A model generated the notes under the pieces. That model was not told the DNA's origin. It made no database searches and was given only the letters and a program-made list of their open reading frames with translations. Both the position numbers and the translations under genes were made by a program. 13,726 bases of DNA from Trichodesmium sp. jk18x7bins.61. GTDB lineage: Bacteria; Cyanobacteriota; Cyanobacteriia; Cyanobacteriales; Microcoleaceae. Shown here piece after piece: positions 1-6,010 of the stretch (within the stretch, counting starts at the first letter, position 1; every line of letters starts with the position of its first letter). Where the stretch lies: positions 1 to 13,726 of the forward strand of contig JAJEAQ010000388.1 of NCBI GenBank assembly GCA_022822685.1. The letters are read 5' to 3'.

Positions 1-9
1 GCCTATGCT

Positions 10-60
10 GAGGGATTTAACCCACTAATTTAAAAATATAGTGGGGGACTCAAACCCTCT
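10..60. repeat. Imperfect inverted repeat (hairpin)
   Basis: CCCACTA (21-27) and TAGTGGG (39-45) form a perfect 7-bp stem around an AT-rich 11-nt loop. The flanks GAGGG..TTT and AAACCCTC extend the pairing imperfectly. No ORF covers it. It is probably one of the dispersed noncoding palindromes of Nostoc-like genomes, or a transcript end for the minus-strand gene that lies upstream on that strand. No T-run follows on either strand, so it is not called a terminator. Confidence 0.4.
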
Positions 61-73
61 TATAGCAGTACTT

Positions 74-92
74 TTGCCTCTTGCCTCTTGCC
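74..92. repeat. Short tandem heptamer repeat (TTGCCTC)n
   Basis: Two full TTGCCTC units are followed by a partial one, TTGCC. Short tandemly repeated heptamers of this kind (STRRs) are characteristic of heterocystous cyanobacteria. The reverse-complement type, GGCAGAG/GGCAGAA, appears again at 10654-10684. No function is assigned. Confidence 0.6.
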
Positions 93-154
93 AGCATGCC
101 TCAGCCGAAGGTTGTTGAACAAGCATAATAAACCTTGCTGATCGGAACCCGCAA

Positions 155-174
155 GGACGTTGCATGCAACGTCC
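155..174. repeat. 20-bp perfect palindrome, dispersed cyanobacterial repeat
   Basis: GGACGTTGCA followed directly by its exact complement TGCAACGTCC. With the flanking CCTACAT it matches a palindromic intergenic repeat that I recall as frequent in Nostoc/Anabaena-type genomes (recall, not a search). It sits 32 bp downstream of the end of the spliced HTH gene, on the minus strand. Confidence 0.6.
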
Positions 175-205
175 CTACATTATGGTTAATTAATGCGACT
201 TAATA

Positions 206-231
206 TTACACCCGTTCTAACTGCCAGAGAA
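206..231 (-). CDS. Exon 2 of the intron-split HTH gene
   Basis: This is the last 26 nt of the gene whose first exon is 2505-2760. The final base of exon 1 (A, 2505) completes the ATT codon with TT at 231-230. Reading on gives ILWQLERV and a TAA stop at 208-206. The boundary is set by the ..TTTAAC 3' end of the group II intron. The short hydrophobic and charged ending fits as the natural C-terminus of this small cyanobacterial protein family, as I remember it. Without splicing this segment is not translated in the gene's frame. Confidence 0.8.
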
Positions 232-272
232 GTTAAACTAAGCAATTCTGTCACCAGAACTACTCGTCTTCA

Positions 273-306
273 GAACCGGACGTGAGACTTTCACCTCATC
301 CGGCTC
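273..306 (-). other. Group II intron domain V (catalytic hairpin), followed by domain VI
   Basis: The 34-nt minus-strand hairpin begins GAGCCGGATG and ends CGTCCGGTTC, with a GTGAAAG centre and the AGC triad near its 5' end. This is the most conserved group II element. It is followed by domain VI: stem GTAGTTCTG/CAGAATTGC capped by GTGA, then TTAGTTTAAC with a candidate branch-point A eight nt from the 3' end. The hairpin carries no obvious inactivating change. Confidence 0.93.
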
Positions 307-413
307 CTCAGTGATTTGGCTCTAATCAGATGAGTACCTCTAGCACTATAAATTATACTTTTTAAGTAATGTCCATACAGTAGTTGTATAGTCTGCCAAG
401 AGGAGAATTAGTA

Positions 414-1889
414 TTATTTCTGGAAGTCCCTAAATGCTGATGCAGGCGACTTTTCCCTACCCTCCTCTATCAGGAGAGCGCGAGACCGAGTGCCAGGCCA
501 GTTAAATACAGGGACTTCCGTATGTTTCAATAGCTTGACTTGAGTGCCATCCTCGAGGCTGCACGAAAATTCCCTGTTGTTTTCTTCATTGCTATGCCAA
601 TATTTTTGAGAAACCCAGCGATTATTTTTATTGGGATGTCTTCTTCTTGCCCAACGTTGGAGTTTTTGGAATACTAAATGATCCAAATCTCTGAAGGCTT
701 TCTTGCTCACCAGTGTCGAGTAATAACTTACCCAATTTCTAATCATAGGGTTAAGTTTCCTGATCAAAACAACTTGTGGTGCAGCTTTATGTCTATCTAT
801 AACTTCAGCGATTTGACGATAGTGACTCTTAACACTCTCTTTACTTGGTTCAAGTTGGGTTCTAAAACCTCCCTTACTTTTATGTTTGCTCACCTCATAT
901 TGTCTAATGTTGAATCCTAGGAAATCAAATCCTGGTTTTTCCTCACCATATTTATATAGAGTATGAGCAATTCTGATTTGACCTGGTTTTAACTCTAAAC
1001 CCATCTCAGATAACCATTTGGCGATCGCGACTAGGCATTTCTGAAGTACTTCTATATCTTCGTAAATGATTACGAAGTTGCTAGCGTAACGAATCAAACT
1101 TAAATTTTGGCCTTGATTCACTTCTGAACTGCTGATTCCATTTTCTCTTGGTTCAACATTAAGTGTTTGGGCGTAATGTTTGATTCGTTCTTCCATACCA
1201 TGAAGAGCTATGTTTGCTAATAATAGAGAAATTGCTTCACCCTGTGCCATATCCTCTTCTGTTGGGAACAACTCTTGACCATCCATCACACCAGCTTTTA
1301 ACCATGCTCGGATTTGTCGCCGTAATGTGGGATAGGTATTTAGTTTTTTTAGTAGTTGTTCGTAATTGATACCCTCAGAAGATTTAGCTATCTTCGCCTC
1401 AAATACATATTTAGGTTTGAGCTTAACGCAATTAAAAATTGCTTCTATTGCATCCTGATGCGATCGGCCTGGTCGAAATCCATAGGAATTAGCTTCAAAT
1501 CTTGGTTCCCATTCTGGCTCTAGAGCCATCTTGACAAGTGTTTGTAGGGCGCTATCTTTCACAATGCCTCTTCTAGGTTTGACTTTGCCTCCTAATTCTA
1601 ATGTTTTGGCCTTGGCCAATTTTTCTGCTGAGGACAATGCTTTTACACCCTCTACTCCCACAGTTTTCTGACCCTGGGGATCTTGAGTCAAGCTACGCAC
1701 CGCTAATAACTTTGTGTACCAGGATTTAAGCAATAGTCTTTGGACTTTACGAACTGTAATGACATCACCACTCTGAGAGGCTTTGTAGATTCTTTCCTGT
1801 AACTTTAATACCTGACGCTCAACCTTAAACCAATTGATATCACGCCATTCCACCCATTCCACTGCAGTCTCTAAACTCGTATTGGACAT
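414..1889 (-). CDS. Group II intron maturase with degenerate reverse transcriptase
   Basis: This is the 491-aa protein encoded in intron domain IV. Residues 15-85 match the RT N-terminal domain (..KTVGVEGVKAL). The fingers/palm region follows, with SYGFRPGRS (135-143) and LLLANIALHGME (222-232). The maturase/X domain is about 380-430 (NPMIRNWVSYYSTL, WARRRHPNK). The RT is clearly dead. The motif A block reads VFEAKIAKSSEGIN, with Lys166 where the catalytic Asp belongs. Motif C reads YASN (268-271) instead of YADD. The segment around 95-110 lacks most of the usual 'IPKPNGK.RPLGIP' block. The protein stops soon after the X domain, so no HNH endonuclease is present. The frame is otherwise intact and the X domain well kept. 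It likely acts only as a splicing maturase for its own intron, or for related introns in trans. Confidence 0.9.
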   Translation of the reverse strand: MSNTSLETAVEWVEWRDINWFKVERQVLKLQERIYKASQSGDVITVRKVQRLLLKSWYTKLLAVRSLTQDPQGQKTVGVEGVKALSSAEKLAKAKTLELGGKVKPRRGIVKDSALQTLVKMALEPEWEPRFEANSYGFRPGRSHQDAIEAIFNCVKLKPKYVFEAKIAKSSEGINYEQLLKKLNTYPTLRRQIRAWLKAGVMDGQELFPTEEDMAQGEAISLLLANIALHGMEERIKHYAQTLNVEPRENGISSSEVNQGQNLSLIRYASNFVIIYEDIEVLQKCLVAIAKWLSEMGLELKPGQIRIAHTLYKYGEEKPGFDFLGFNIRQYEVSKHKSKGGFRTQLEPSKESVKSHYRQIAEVIDRHKAAPQVVLIRKLNPMIRNWVSYYSTLVSKKAFRDLDHLVFQKLQRWARRRHPNKNNRWVSQKYWHSNEENNREFSCSLEDGTQVKLLKHTEVPVFNWPGTRSRALLIEEGREKSPASAFRDFQK

Positions 1890-2144
1890 CTGTATTACTG
1901 ACTAAAACTCTACATTCCAAATCACTGTGTGTCCGTCTGCATATCCCTATCATTAAATTAGGGCTTTTGCTTCTGACACAATCCTTCCCAATCAAACATA
2001 CGGTTAGCACCTACTTGAATCTACTTTAATACTATCCATTTTGATTCAAGAGTTTTTCATGGGTTACTTCGTTCCAAATCACCTTATTTGTATACCTTTA
2101 GGATGATACTTTACGCCGGGTTTAGGGGAAGTGCTTGTTAGTCG

Positions 2145-2151
2145 AACCAAA
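2145..2151 (-). other. Intron EBS1, pairs with IBS1 at 2505-2511
   Basis: Minus-strand TTTGGTT in domain I is exactly complementary to AACCAAA, the last seven bases of exon 1 (2511-2505). It lies about 353 nt into the intron. A 7-bp match at the predicted 5' splice site supports both the boundary and the splicing competence of the RNA. Confidence 0.75.
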
Positions 2152-2504
2152 TCTCGCTAACTCCCTATCCTTTGCCTTTTGGCTCCAGTGTTACAGCTAA
2201 TTTCACTGGTTGAAGATGACGACGCTTCTGTAATATCTTCGCTTTTTGCTATCCAATAGGTATTGTGCTCGATGGAAACCAAATTAAGCTAATAGTTTTA
2301 CCACCTTTTCACCCCGCTTTACGGATTGATAGCTAGTCGCTACCGTAGGAGTGATGCTGTCAACCCTGCACCAGGGCGGGAGGAATCTCACCTCCAAGGT
2401 CATTTAGTTATAAGACTGACTTCAGTTTCTTGAACTGACTGATGGCCTTACTCTGCTCACGCCTAGGCGCTATGGCCTTAACTTTTAGCAGAAACGAATC
2501 GCAC

Positions 2505-2760
2505 TTTGGTTACCTTCACGACGAACTCTAGATACAATCCAGTTGCGCCACGACCAATTATCTCCACGGCTGGTAACGGCACTGGCGTTTATGTCCATGA
2601 TATCTGCTAGCTCTGAGCTAGTGATGAGATAGCCTTTACTGGCCACTTCATCAGCTATGTGTAAAGTTTCAATTAAGTTACGCAGTTGCCCTACTCTATG
2701 CTCTCGGGGCGGCATATTTTCGAGTAACTTGTTATTTATGTCATTATCTATGTCATTCAT
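2505..2760 (-). CDS. Small HTH-like cyanobacterial protein, exon 1 (intron-interrupted)
   Basis: This encodes a probable DNA-binding protein of 93 aa after splicing. Exon 1 codes for residues 1-85 plus one base of codon 86, and exon 2 is 206-231. A helix-turn-helix-like stretch is visible around residues 44-70 (ITSSELADIMDINASAVTSR), followed by a Trp- and Arg-rich wing (WSWRNWIVSRVRREGNQ). Small proteins of this pattern occur in many cyanobacteria. No target is known to me. Without splicing, translation runs 20 nt into the intron and ends SAIRFC-stop (TAA at 2487-2485), giving a 91-aa product that differs only at the tail. The start is the ATG at 2760, with no clear Shine-Dalgarno. Met16 (MPPREHRV) is an alternative start. 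There is no operon partner: about 1 kb of noncoding DNA lies upstream. Confidence 0.75.
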
Positions 2761-3267
2761 GGTAGTTTTCAGATTATGTGGTCAGATACTACGGCCTATG
2801 ATTTTATGGTTTTAGCACCAATCTTGCTTGATTACTTTTGAACATTCTAGACTAACTATGGTTCAGAATTGCCGTTAGAGGTGAAAGATTGTTTTCTCCT
2901 CATAACCTTTTTTTAAGCTTAAGACTGGTTTTAATATAGTATAAAATTATGTCTATCAATGGGGGATGATTGTTCCTTTAATTTATAAATATTCAGATTA
3001 GAGCTAAATATTTTTATTTGTCTATATCTTTGATAAATTTGATTCGCTCTCAGTCAGTTAGCATTTTTGCATCTCTTGTGTTTTGTAGATATTCTCTATA
3101 GCTATCGACATTAAAAGGTTTACTAAGGCCTTGATCTTGACAGATTGAACTTTTTTAAACTACCCATTTTGTCCTACTTTCACAAAACTTATTGCACTCT
3201 CTCATTTTCTATTATTTTTAATAATACACATTATTAACTAATTGTCAATATTAAAAATTAGGCTATT
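2761..3267. other. AT-rich intergenic region, no gene seen
   Basis: About 500 bp lies between the start of the HTH gene (transcribed leftward) and the first MITE-like element. Stops are frequent in all frames. The promoter of the HTH gene must lie here; TATACT and TATATT boxes on the minus strand near 2935-2945 are possible but unconvincing. No RNA gene or repeat was recognised. Confidence 0.5.
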
Positions 3268-3488
3268 AGAGACTGTTTATAATGCTGAATTTTGGTGGCT
3301 TGGGGGGGAAACTAAAATCTTGGTAAGTACGAGGAGATATTTCCCCTTAACCCACCCTACTGGTAAGACACAAAATTGTAGGTTGGGTTTCACTATCGTT
3401 CTACCCAACCTACGCCTATTGCACCATTTTAGCTGTGTCAGTCTACTACTACACAAAAATTTAATCTCAGGCGTGACAAACAATCTCT
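3268..3488. mobile_element. MITE-like element, copy 1 (carries a nested palindrome)
   Basis: The left end AGAGACTGTTT and the right end GTGACAAACAATCTCT are inverted copies of each other. A second copy at 10421-10572 shares the internal blocks AATTYTGGTGGC, GTGAGTACGAGGAGATATT-like and AATTTAATCTSAGGCGTGAC. No transposase is encoded, so this is a short non-autonomous element. Copy 1 is about 70 bp longer, mainly because of a GTAGGTTGGGT palindrome region (about 3360-3450) that copy 2 lacks. I could not identify a clear target-site duplication. Confidence 0.7.
3378..3413. repeat. Palindrome GTAGGTTGGGT...ACCCAACCTAC
   Basis: A perfect 11-bp inverted repeat (3378-3388 and 3403-3413) surrounds a 14-nt loop. 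This palindrome type is common between genes in Nostoc-like genomes (recall). It lies inside the first MITE-like element, and a decayed relative is at 11805-11836. It could form a stable hairpin if transcribed. Confidence 0.65.
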
Positions 3489-3510
3489 CAGTAGTTAAAT
3501 TAAAAAAGTT

Positions 3511-3519
3511 TGCTAGAAT
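3511..3519 (+). promoter_or_regulatory. Possible extended -10 of the riboswitch-cbiX transcript
   Basis: TGCTAGAAT fits an extended -10 (TGn plus TAGAAT), about 75 nt before the riboswitch core. No good -35 is present 17 nt upstream. It lies just right of the MITE-like element, so insertion of that element may have replaced the ancestral upstream region. Confidence 0.25.
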
Positions 3520-3594
3520 AATCAAAAATTAAGTCAAAAGTTAAGAGGACAGTAAAAATTGTTATAAATAATAATTTCTGTCACTTATTTTACT

Positions 3595-3722
3595 GATAAA
3601 AAGGGGAAATTATGGTGAAATTCCAGGGCTGTGCGGCAACTGTAAATCGATAAAAACAGCGAGAAAAAATTAATTATCAATCGCTAATTAACAAAAATCG
3701 ATGAGCCAGAACACCCATTTGT
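3595..3722 (+). promoter_or_regulatory. Cobalamin (adenosylcobalamin) riboswitch aptamer
   Basis: The conserved B12-riboswitch blocks occur in order: GGGGAAAT, ATGGTGAAATTCC, AGGGCTG, then GCGGCAACTGTAAA (the B12-box core), and at the 3' side GATGAGCCAGAACACCC. Between them lies the variable arm, with nested stems ATCGAT (3646-3651 with 3697-3702) and AGCGA/TCGCT (3658-3662 with 3681-3685). It sits directly upstream of a CbiX chelatase gene, as expected for B12 feedback. Some positions differ from consensus (CAGAACACC for CAGGANACC), so binding strength is uncertain. Confidence 0.88.
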
Positions 3723-3738
3723 CAGTTGTAAAATTTGA

Positions 3739-3763
3739 TTTCCTGCCTGACACAGGAAAGGAG
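3739..3763 (+). promoter_or_regulatory. Expression-platform hairpin overlapping the cbiX ribosome binding site
   Basis: TTTCCTG (3739-3745) pairs perfectly with CAGGAAA (3753-3759) across the loop CCTGACA. The stem overlaps the start of the Shine-Dalgarno AAAGGAG (3757-3763), which is 5 nt before the ATG at 3769. The loop element CTGAC could alternatively pair with GTCAG at 3721-3725. With no T-run present, control at translation initiation is more likely than attenuation. Confidence 0.6.
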
Positions 3764-3768
3764 AATTA

Positions 3769-4812
3769 ATGGAATTTTTAACTCAAAAATCAGAAACCAA
3801 AGCTCAAGAAATTATAACTTTAGCAGAAGAAAAAATTAGTGTTTATACAGGTAATAATTTACTCCCATTACCTCTGCAAAGACCTTTGTTGTTGATAGGT
3901 CATGGCACACGAGATGCTGAAGGGAAACAAACTTTTTTAGATTTTGTTGCAGCTTATCAAAATTTAGATAAATCTCGACCTGTAGTATCTTGTTTTTTGG
4001 AATTAACAAACCCTACTATTCAAGAAGGGGTAGATAAACTTGTAGAAGCAGGTTACACAGAGTTATCCGCTGTACCAGTTTTGTTATTTGCAGCCCGCCA
4101 CAATAAATTTGATATTACCAATGAATTAGACAGGGCACGAGAAAGACATCCTCAAGTAAAGTTCCATTATGGGCGACACTTTGGTATTGCTCCCAAGATT
4201 TTAGAATTATGGCGATCGCGCCTCGCAGAATTAGACCAAGCAAACTTTAATCGCTCCGAAACTGTCTTATTATTTGTAGGGCGAGGTTCGAGTGATCCTG
4301 ACGCGAATGGAGATGTTTATAAATTAGCTCGAATGTTATGGGAAGGTAGTGGCTATCTAACAGTTGAAACCTGTTTTATTGGCATTACTCACCCCCGTTT
4401 AAAAGATGGTTTTCAGCGAGCGAAGTTATATCAACCAAAGCGTATTATTGTTTTGCCTTACTTTTTATTTACTGGGGTTTTAGTCAAGAAAATATTTGAT
4501 ATTACCGCTCAACAACAAGAACAATATCCTGGTATTTCAGTGACTTGTCTACCAGAAATGGGGGCGCATCCGACATTATTAGAATTATTGCGAGAAAGGG
4601 AAATAGAAACACAGTTAGGACAAGTAAAAATGAACTGTGAAATGTGTAAATTTCGCTTGGCTGCGGGTACTGGTGAAGTAAATTCTCATGGTCATCATCA
4701 CCATCATCATCATCACGATGACCATCACCATCATCACGACCATAGTCATTCTGTAGTTGACCATTACGCTGATCCAGAACATTATCATCAACGTATTTGG
4801 CAAGTTCCTTGA
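3769..4812 (+). CDS. cbiX: CbiX-type sirohydrochlorin (cobalto)chelatase, long His-rich form
   Basis: This 347-aa cytoplasmic chelatase inserts a divalent metal into sirohydrochlorin. The B12 riboswitch upstream points to cobalt and the early-cobalt-insertion corrin pathway. The protein has two tandem CbiX domains. The first (about 38-150) has GHGTRD with His45 and the second metal-binding His111 in AARHNKFD. The second (about 165-285) reads GRGSSD (Arg172) and GVLVKK where those histidines would lie, so it is probably structural. After it comes MNCEMC (Cys290, Cys293), the MXCXXC motif linked to an Fe-S centre in the long Bacillus CbiX. A His/Asp tail follows (about 307-327, including a run of 8 and a run of 5 His) and suits metal storage or delivery. 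The ATG has a good AAAGGAG at 5-nt spacing. SirB-like use for sirohaem cannot be excluded. Confidence 0.92.
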   Translation: MEFLTQKSETKAQEIITLAEEKISVYTGNNLLPLPLQRPLLLIGHGTRDAEGKQTFLDFVAAYQNLDKSRPVVSCFLELTNPTIQEGVDKLVEAGYTELSAVPVLLFAARHNKFDITNELDRARERHPQVKFHYGRHFGIAPKILELWRSRLAELDQANFNRSETVLLFVGRGSSDPDANGDVYKLARMLWEGSGYLTVETCFIGITHPRLKDGFQRAKLYQPKRIIVLPYFLFTGVLVKKIFDITAQQQEQYPGISVTCLPEMGAHPTLLELLREREIETQLGQVKMNCEMCKFRLAAGTGEVNSHGHHHHHHHHDDHHHHHDHSHSVVDHYADPEHYHQRIWQVP

Positions 4813-4822
4813 CATATTGCCT

Positions 4823-4921
4823 ATAGCAATCTGAAATCATTCGTAAAAAGTGAATAATTTTAAACCTAGGTACACCAGGAATGTTCTGGAAAAAATTTAC
4901 AAATCAGATTAAGATTGCTAT
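4823..4921. repeat. Inverted repeat flanking a 79-nt spacer; terminator or MITE remnant
   Basis: ATAGCAATCT (4823-4832) is repeated inverted as AGATTGCTAT (4912-4921). Looser similarity continues inward (GAAATCA.. against CAGATT). The right arm is followed by six T's, and a small hairpin CCAGGAA/TTCTGG sits in the middle. It begins 11 bp after the cbiX stop. It could end that transcript or be a decayed miniature element; I cannot decide. Confidence 0.4.
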
Positions 4922-4924
4922 TTT

Positions 4925-5479
4925 TTGACTACTTATAGCCAATTAAATTTAACAGCAAAATCAACAATGATTCAAGAACTAGAAGATTTAAAAAACTGTA
5001 TTTTAGAGCAACGCTACGAAGATGCTTTAGCCTTGATATATCAATTGGATGGAATGAGTCGGCAAACAAAGATCAATGCGCTCGAATCTTTTGTTATTAG
5101 GATGTTAATACATATCAAAAATCAACTAGAGCAAAGATTAACAAATTATTGGGCTGCTTCAATTCGGAGTTCATTAATAGAAATCAAAAAAATCAATCTT
5201 CAAGATAATAGGAAATCTTATTACATTAAGGAAAACGAATGGCAAACTATACTTGAAGAAGGTATATAAATTGCAATTAGCGATGCCAGTGTAGAAGTAT
5301 TTGATGGGATATATACACCTTTTCAACTTTTAGATATAGTTGATAAAAATCAAGTAATAAAAATAGCTCAAAATTTACTATAACTAACTTATGACTACTC
5401 TAAAAAAGAATTACCTACTGTCGTTAATAACTTTTTAACGGAATTACCAGGCGGAGAAGAATGGAGAGAAGGAAAATAG
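4925..5479 (+). pseudogene. DUF29-like protein gene broken by two in-frame TAA codons
   Basis: One frame gives a coherent protein interrupted only by TAA at 5267-5269 and TAA at 5381-5383, ending at TAG 5477-5479. The first part contains QRYEDALALI, LDGMSRQTK, RMLIHIKNQLEQRLTNYWAASI and SYYIKENEWQTILEE. After stop one come SVEVFDGIYTPFQLLDIVDKNQ and IAQNLL; after stop two TYDYSKKELPTVV and LPGGEEWREGK. I recognise the pattern as the cyanobacterial DUF29 family, function unknown (moderate certainty). Translation probably starts at ATG 4967 (MIQELEDLK). The TTG at 4925 lies inside a T-run next to the inverted repeat and has no Shine-Dalgarno. The remaining 114-aa (or 100-aa) product would lack the C-terminal third. 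Both losses look recent, since the rest of the frame is undamaged. Confidence 0.8.
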
Positions 5480-6010
5480 TCTAAAAGTCAAAATTTATAG
5501 TATGTATGAAAGGTGACAATACTTAACAGACTTGATCCCAAATACTTAAAAATCCTGGGTAATATTATGTTTGTTAGAATAGTAGACTTGTCGCTTTATA
5601 ACTTAAAAAATCCTGAAAACCCCTGTTGTGTAAGGATTGTAGCCATTTATTGACCAAAGCACTGGGAATTATTGCTCTGTCTTGGTTTGAGCGATTTTTT
5701 CCATCTATTTAGGGACAACTCTAGTGATAAATCAAGTTTAAGCTGCTGTAACTACGCTATAGTTAGAATCGCGTTCAAGCGCAACTTTTTGCTAAGTAGT
5801 GCAACTAACTACCTGTTTACCCCCATCAAACAAAAAGCGCAGCATCTTCTACTTCCCCCCTTTCCAGGATAAAAAAGGTGGGCTAGGGAGGATAAATTTA
5901 GATGCCACTTCACACAGAATTGGTATCAGGGCTGTTTCTACTACAAGATCATCATCTTTTAAATTACCAACGCCCGGAAAATTCTAGTGTGAGACTTTTG
6001 CCGGAGTCAG
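5480..6010. other. Intergenic region with a decayed palindrome, no gene supported
   Basis: About 530 bp lies between the DUF29 pseudogene and the 3' end of topA. Short frames of up to 66 aa occur on the plus strand, but they show no recognisable domain and no ribosome binding site. The only structure noted is the GC-rich hairpin repeat at 5853-5893. Sequence before it may be old coding debris, but nothing was identified. Confidence 0.45.
5853..5893. repeat. GC-rich palindromic repeat (CCCCCCTTT...AAAGGTGGG)
   Basis: CCCCCCTTT (5855-5863) pairs with AAAGGTGGG (5874-5882) with one mismatch, followed by CTAGGGAGGAT. It resembles, in worn form, the 'CCCCCTTAAAAAGGGGG' type intergenic palindromes seen in many filamentous cyanobacteria. 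The C/G richness stands out from its AT-rich surroundings. Confidence 0.4.

Larger units (their letters stand above)
232..2504 (-). mobile_element. Complete group II intron (cyanobacterial, ORF in domain IV)
   Basis: On the minus strand the intron starts GTGCG (2504-2500) and ends TTTAAC (237-232), matching the bacterial GUGYG...AY rule. Domains I-III lie in about 2504-1890, the maturase ORF in domain IV (1889-414), domain V at 306-273 and domain VI at about 270-232. EBS1 TTTGGTT (2151-2145) pairs over 7 bp with IBS1 AACCAAA at the end of exon 1 (2511-2505). A possible EBS2 CTTCA (2215-2211) could pair with TGAAG just upstream of IBS1. Removing 2273 nt restores an open frame in the host gene. 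The RNA parts look intact, so self- or maturase-assisted splicing is plausible. The encoded protein looks unable to support retrohoming. Confidence 0.92.

Noticed and set aside
678..920. 80-codon plus-strand frame
   Set aside because: It lies antisense inside the maturase gene, has no domain and no ribosome site.
2456..2460. GTGAG on the minus strand as an alternative intron 5' end
   Set aside because: GTGCG at 2504-2500 fits the consensus better, has a 7-bp IBS1-EBS1 match directly upstream, and its use restores the host reading frame.
3242..3532. Overlapping 96- and 82-codon frames on both strands
   Set aside because: They are produced by the MITE-like element and its palindrome, with translations that are mirror readings of repeats.
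4502..4840. Asp- or Met/Val-rich minus-strand frames opposite the cbiX tail
   Set aside because: They are the antisense reading of the His codons (ATG/GTG/GAT runs), not genes.
4925..4927. TTG as the start of the DUF29-like gene
   Set aside because: It sits in a T-run next to the inverted repeat with no ribosome site. ATG 4967 is more plausible, though the original start may have been lost.
5672..5987. Two short plus-strand frames (66 and 62 codons)
   Set aside because: No homology is recognised, they have no initiation signals, and they cross a GC-rich palindromic repeat.
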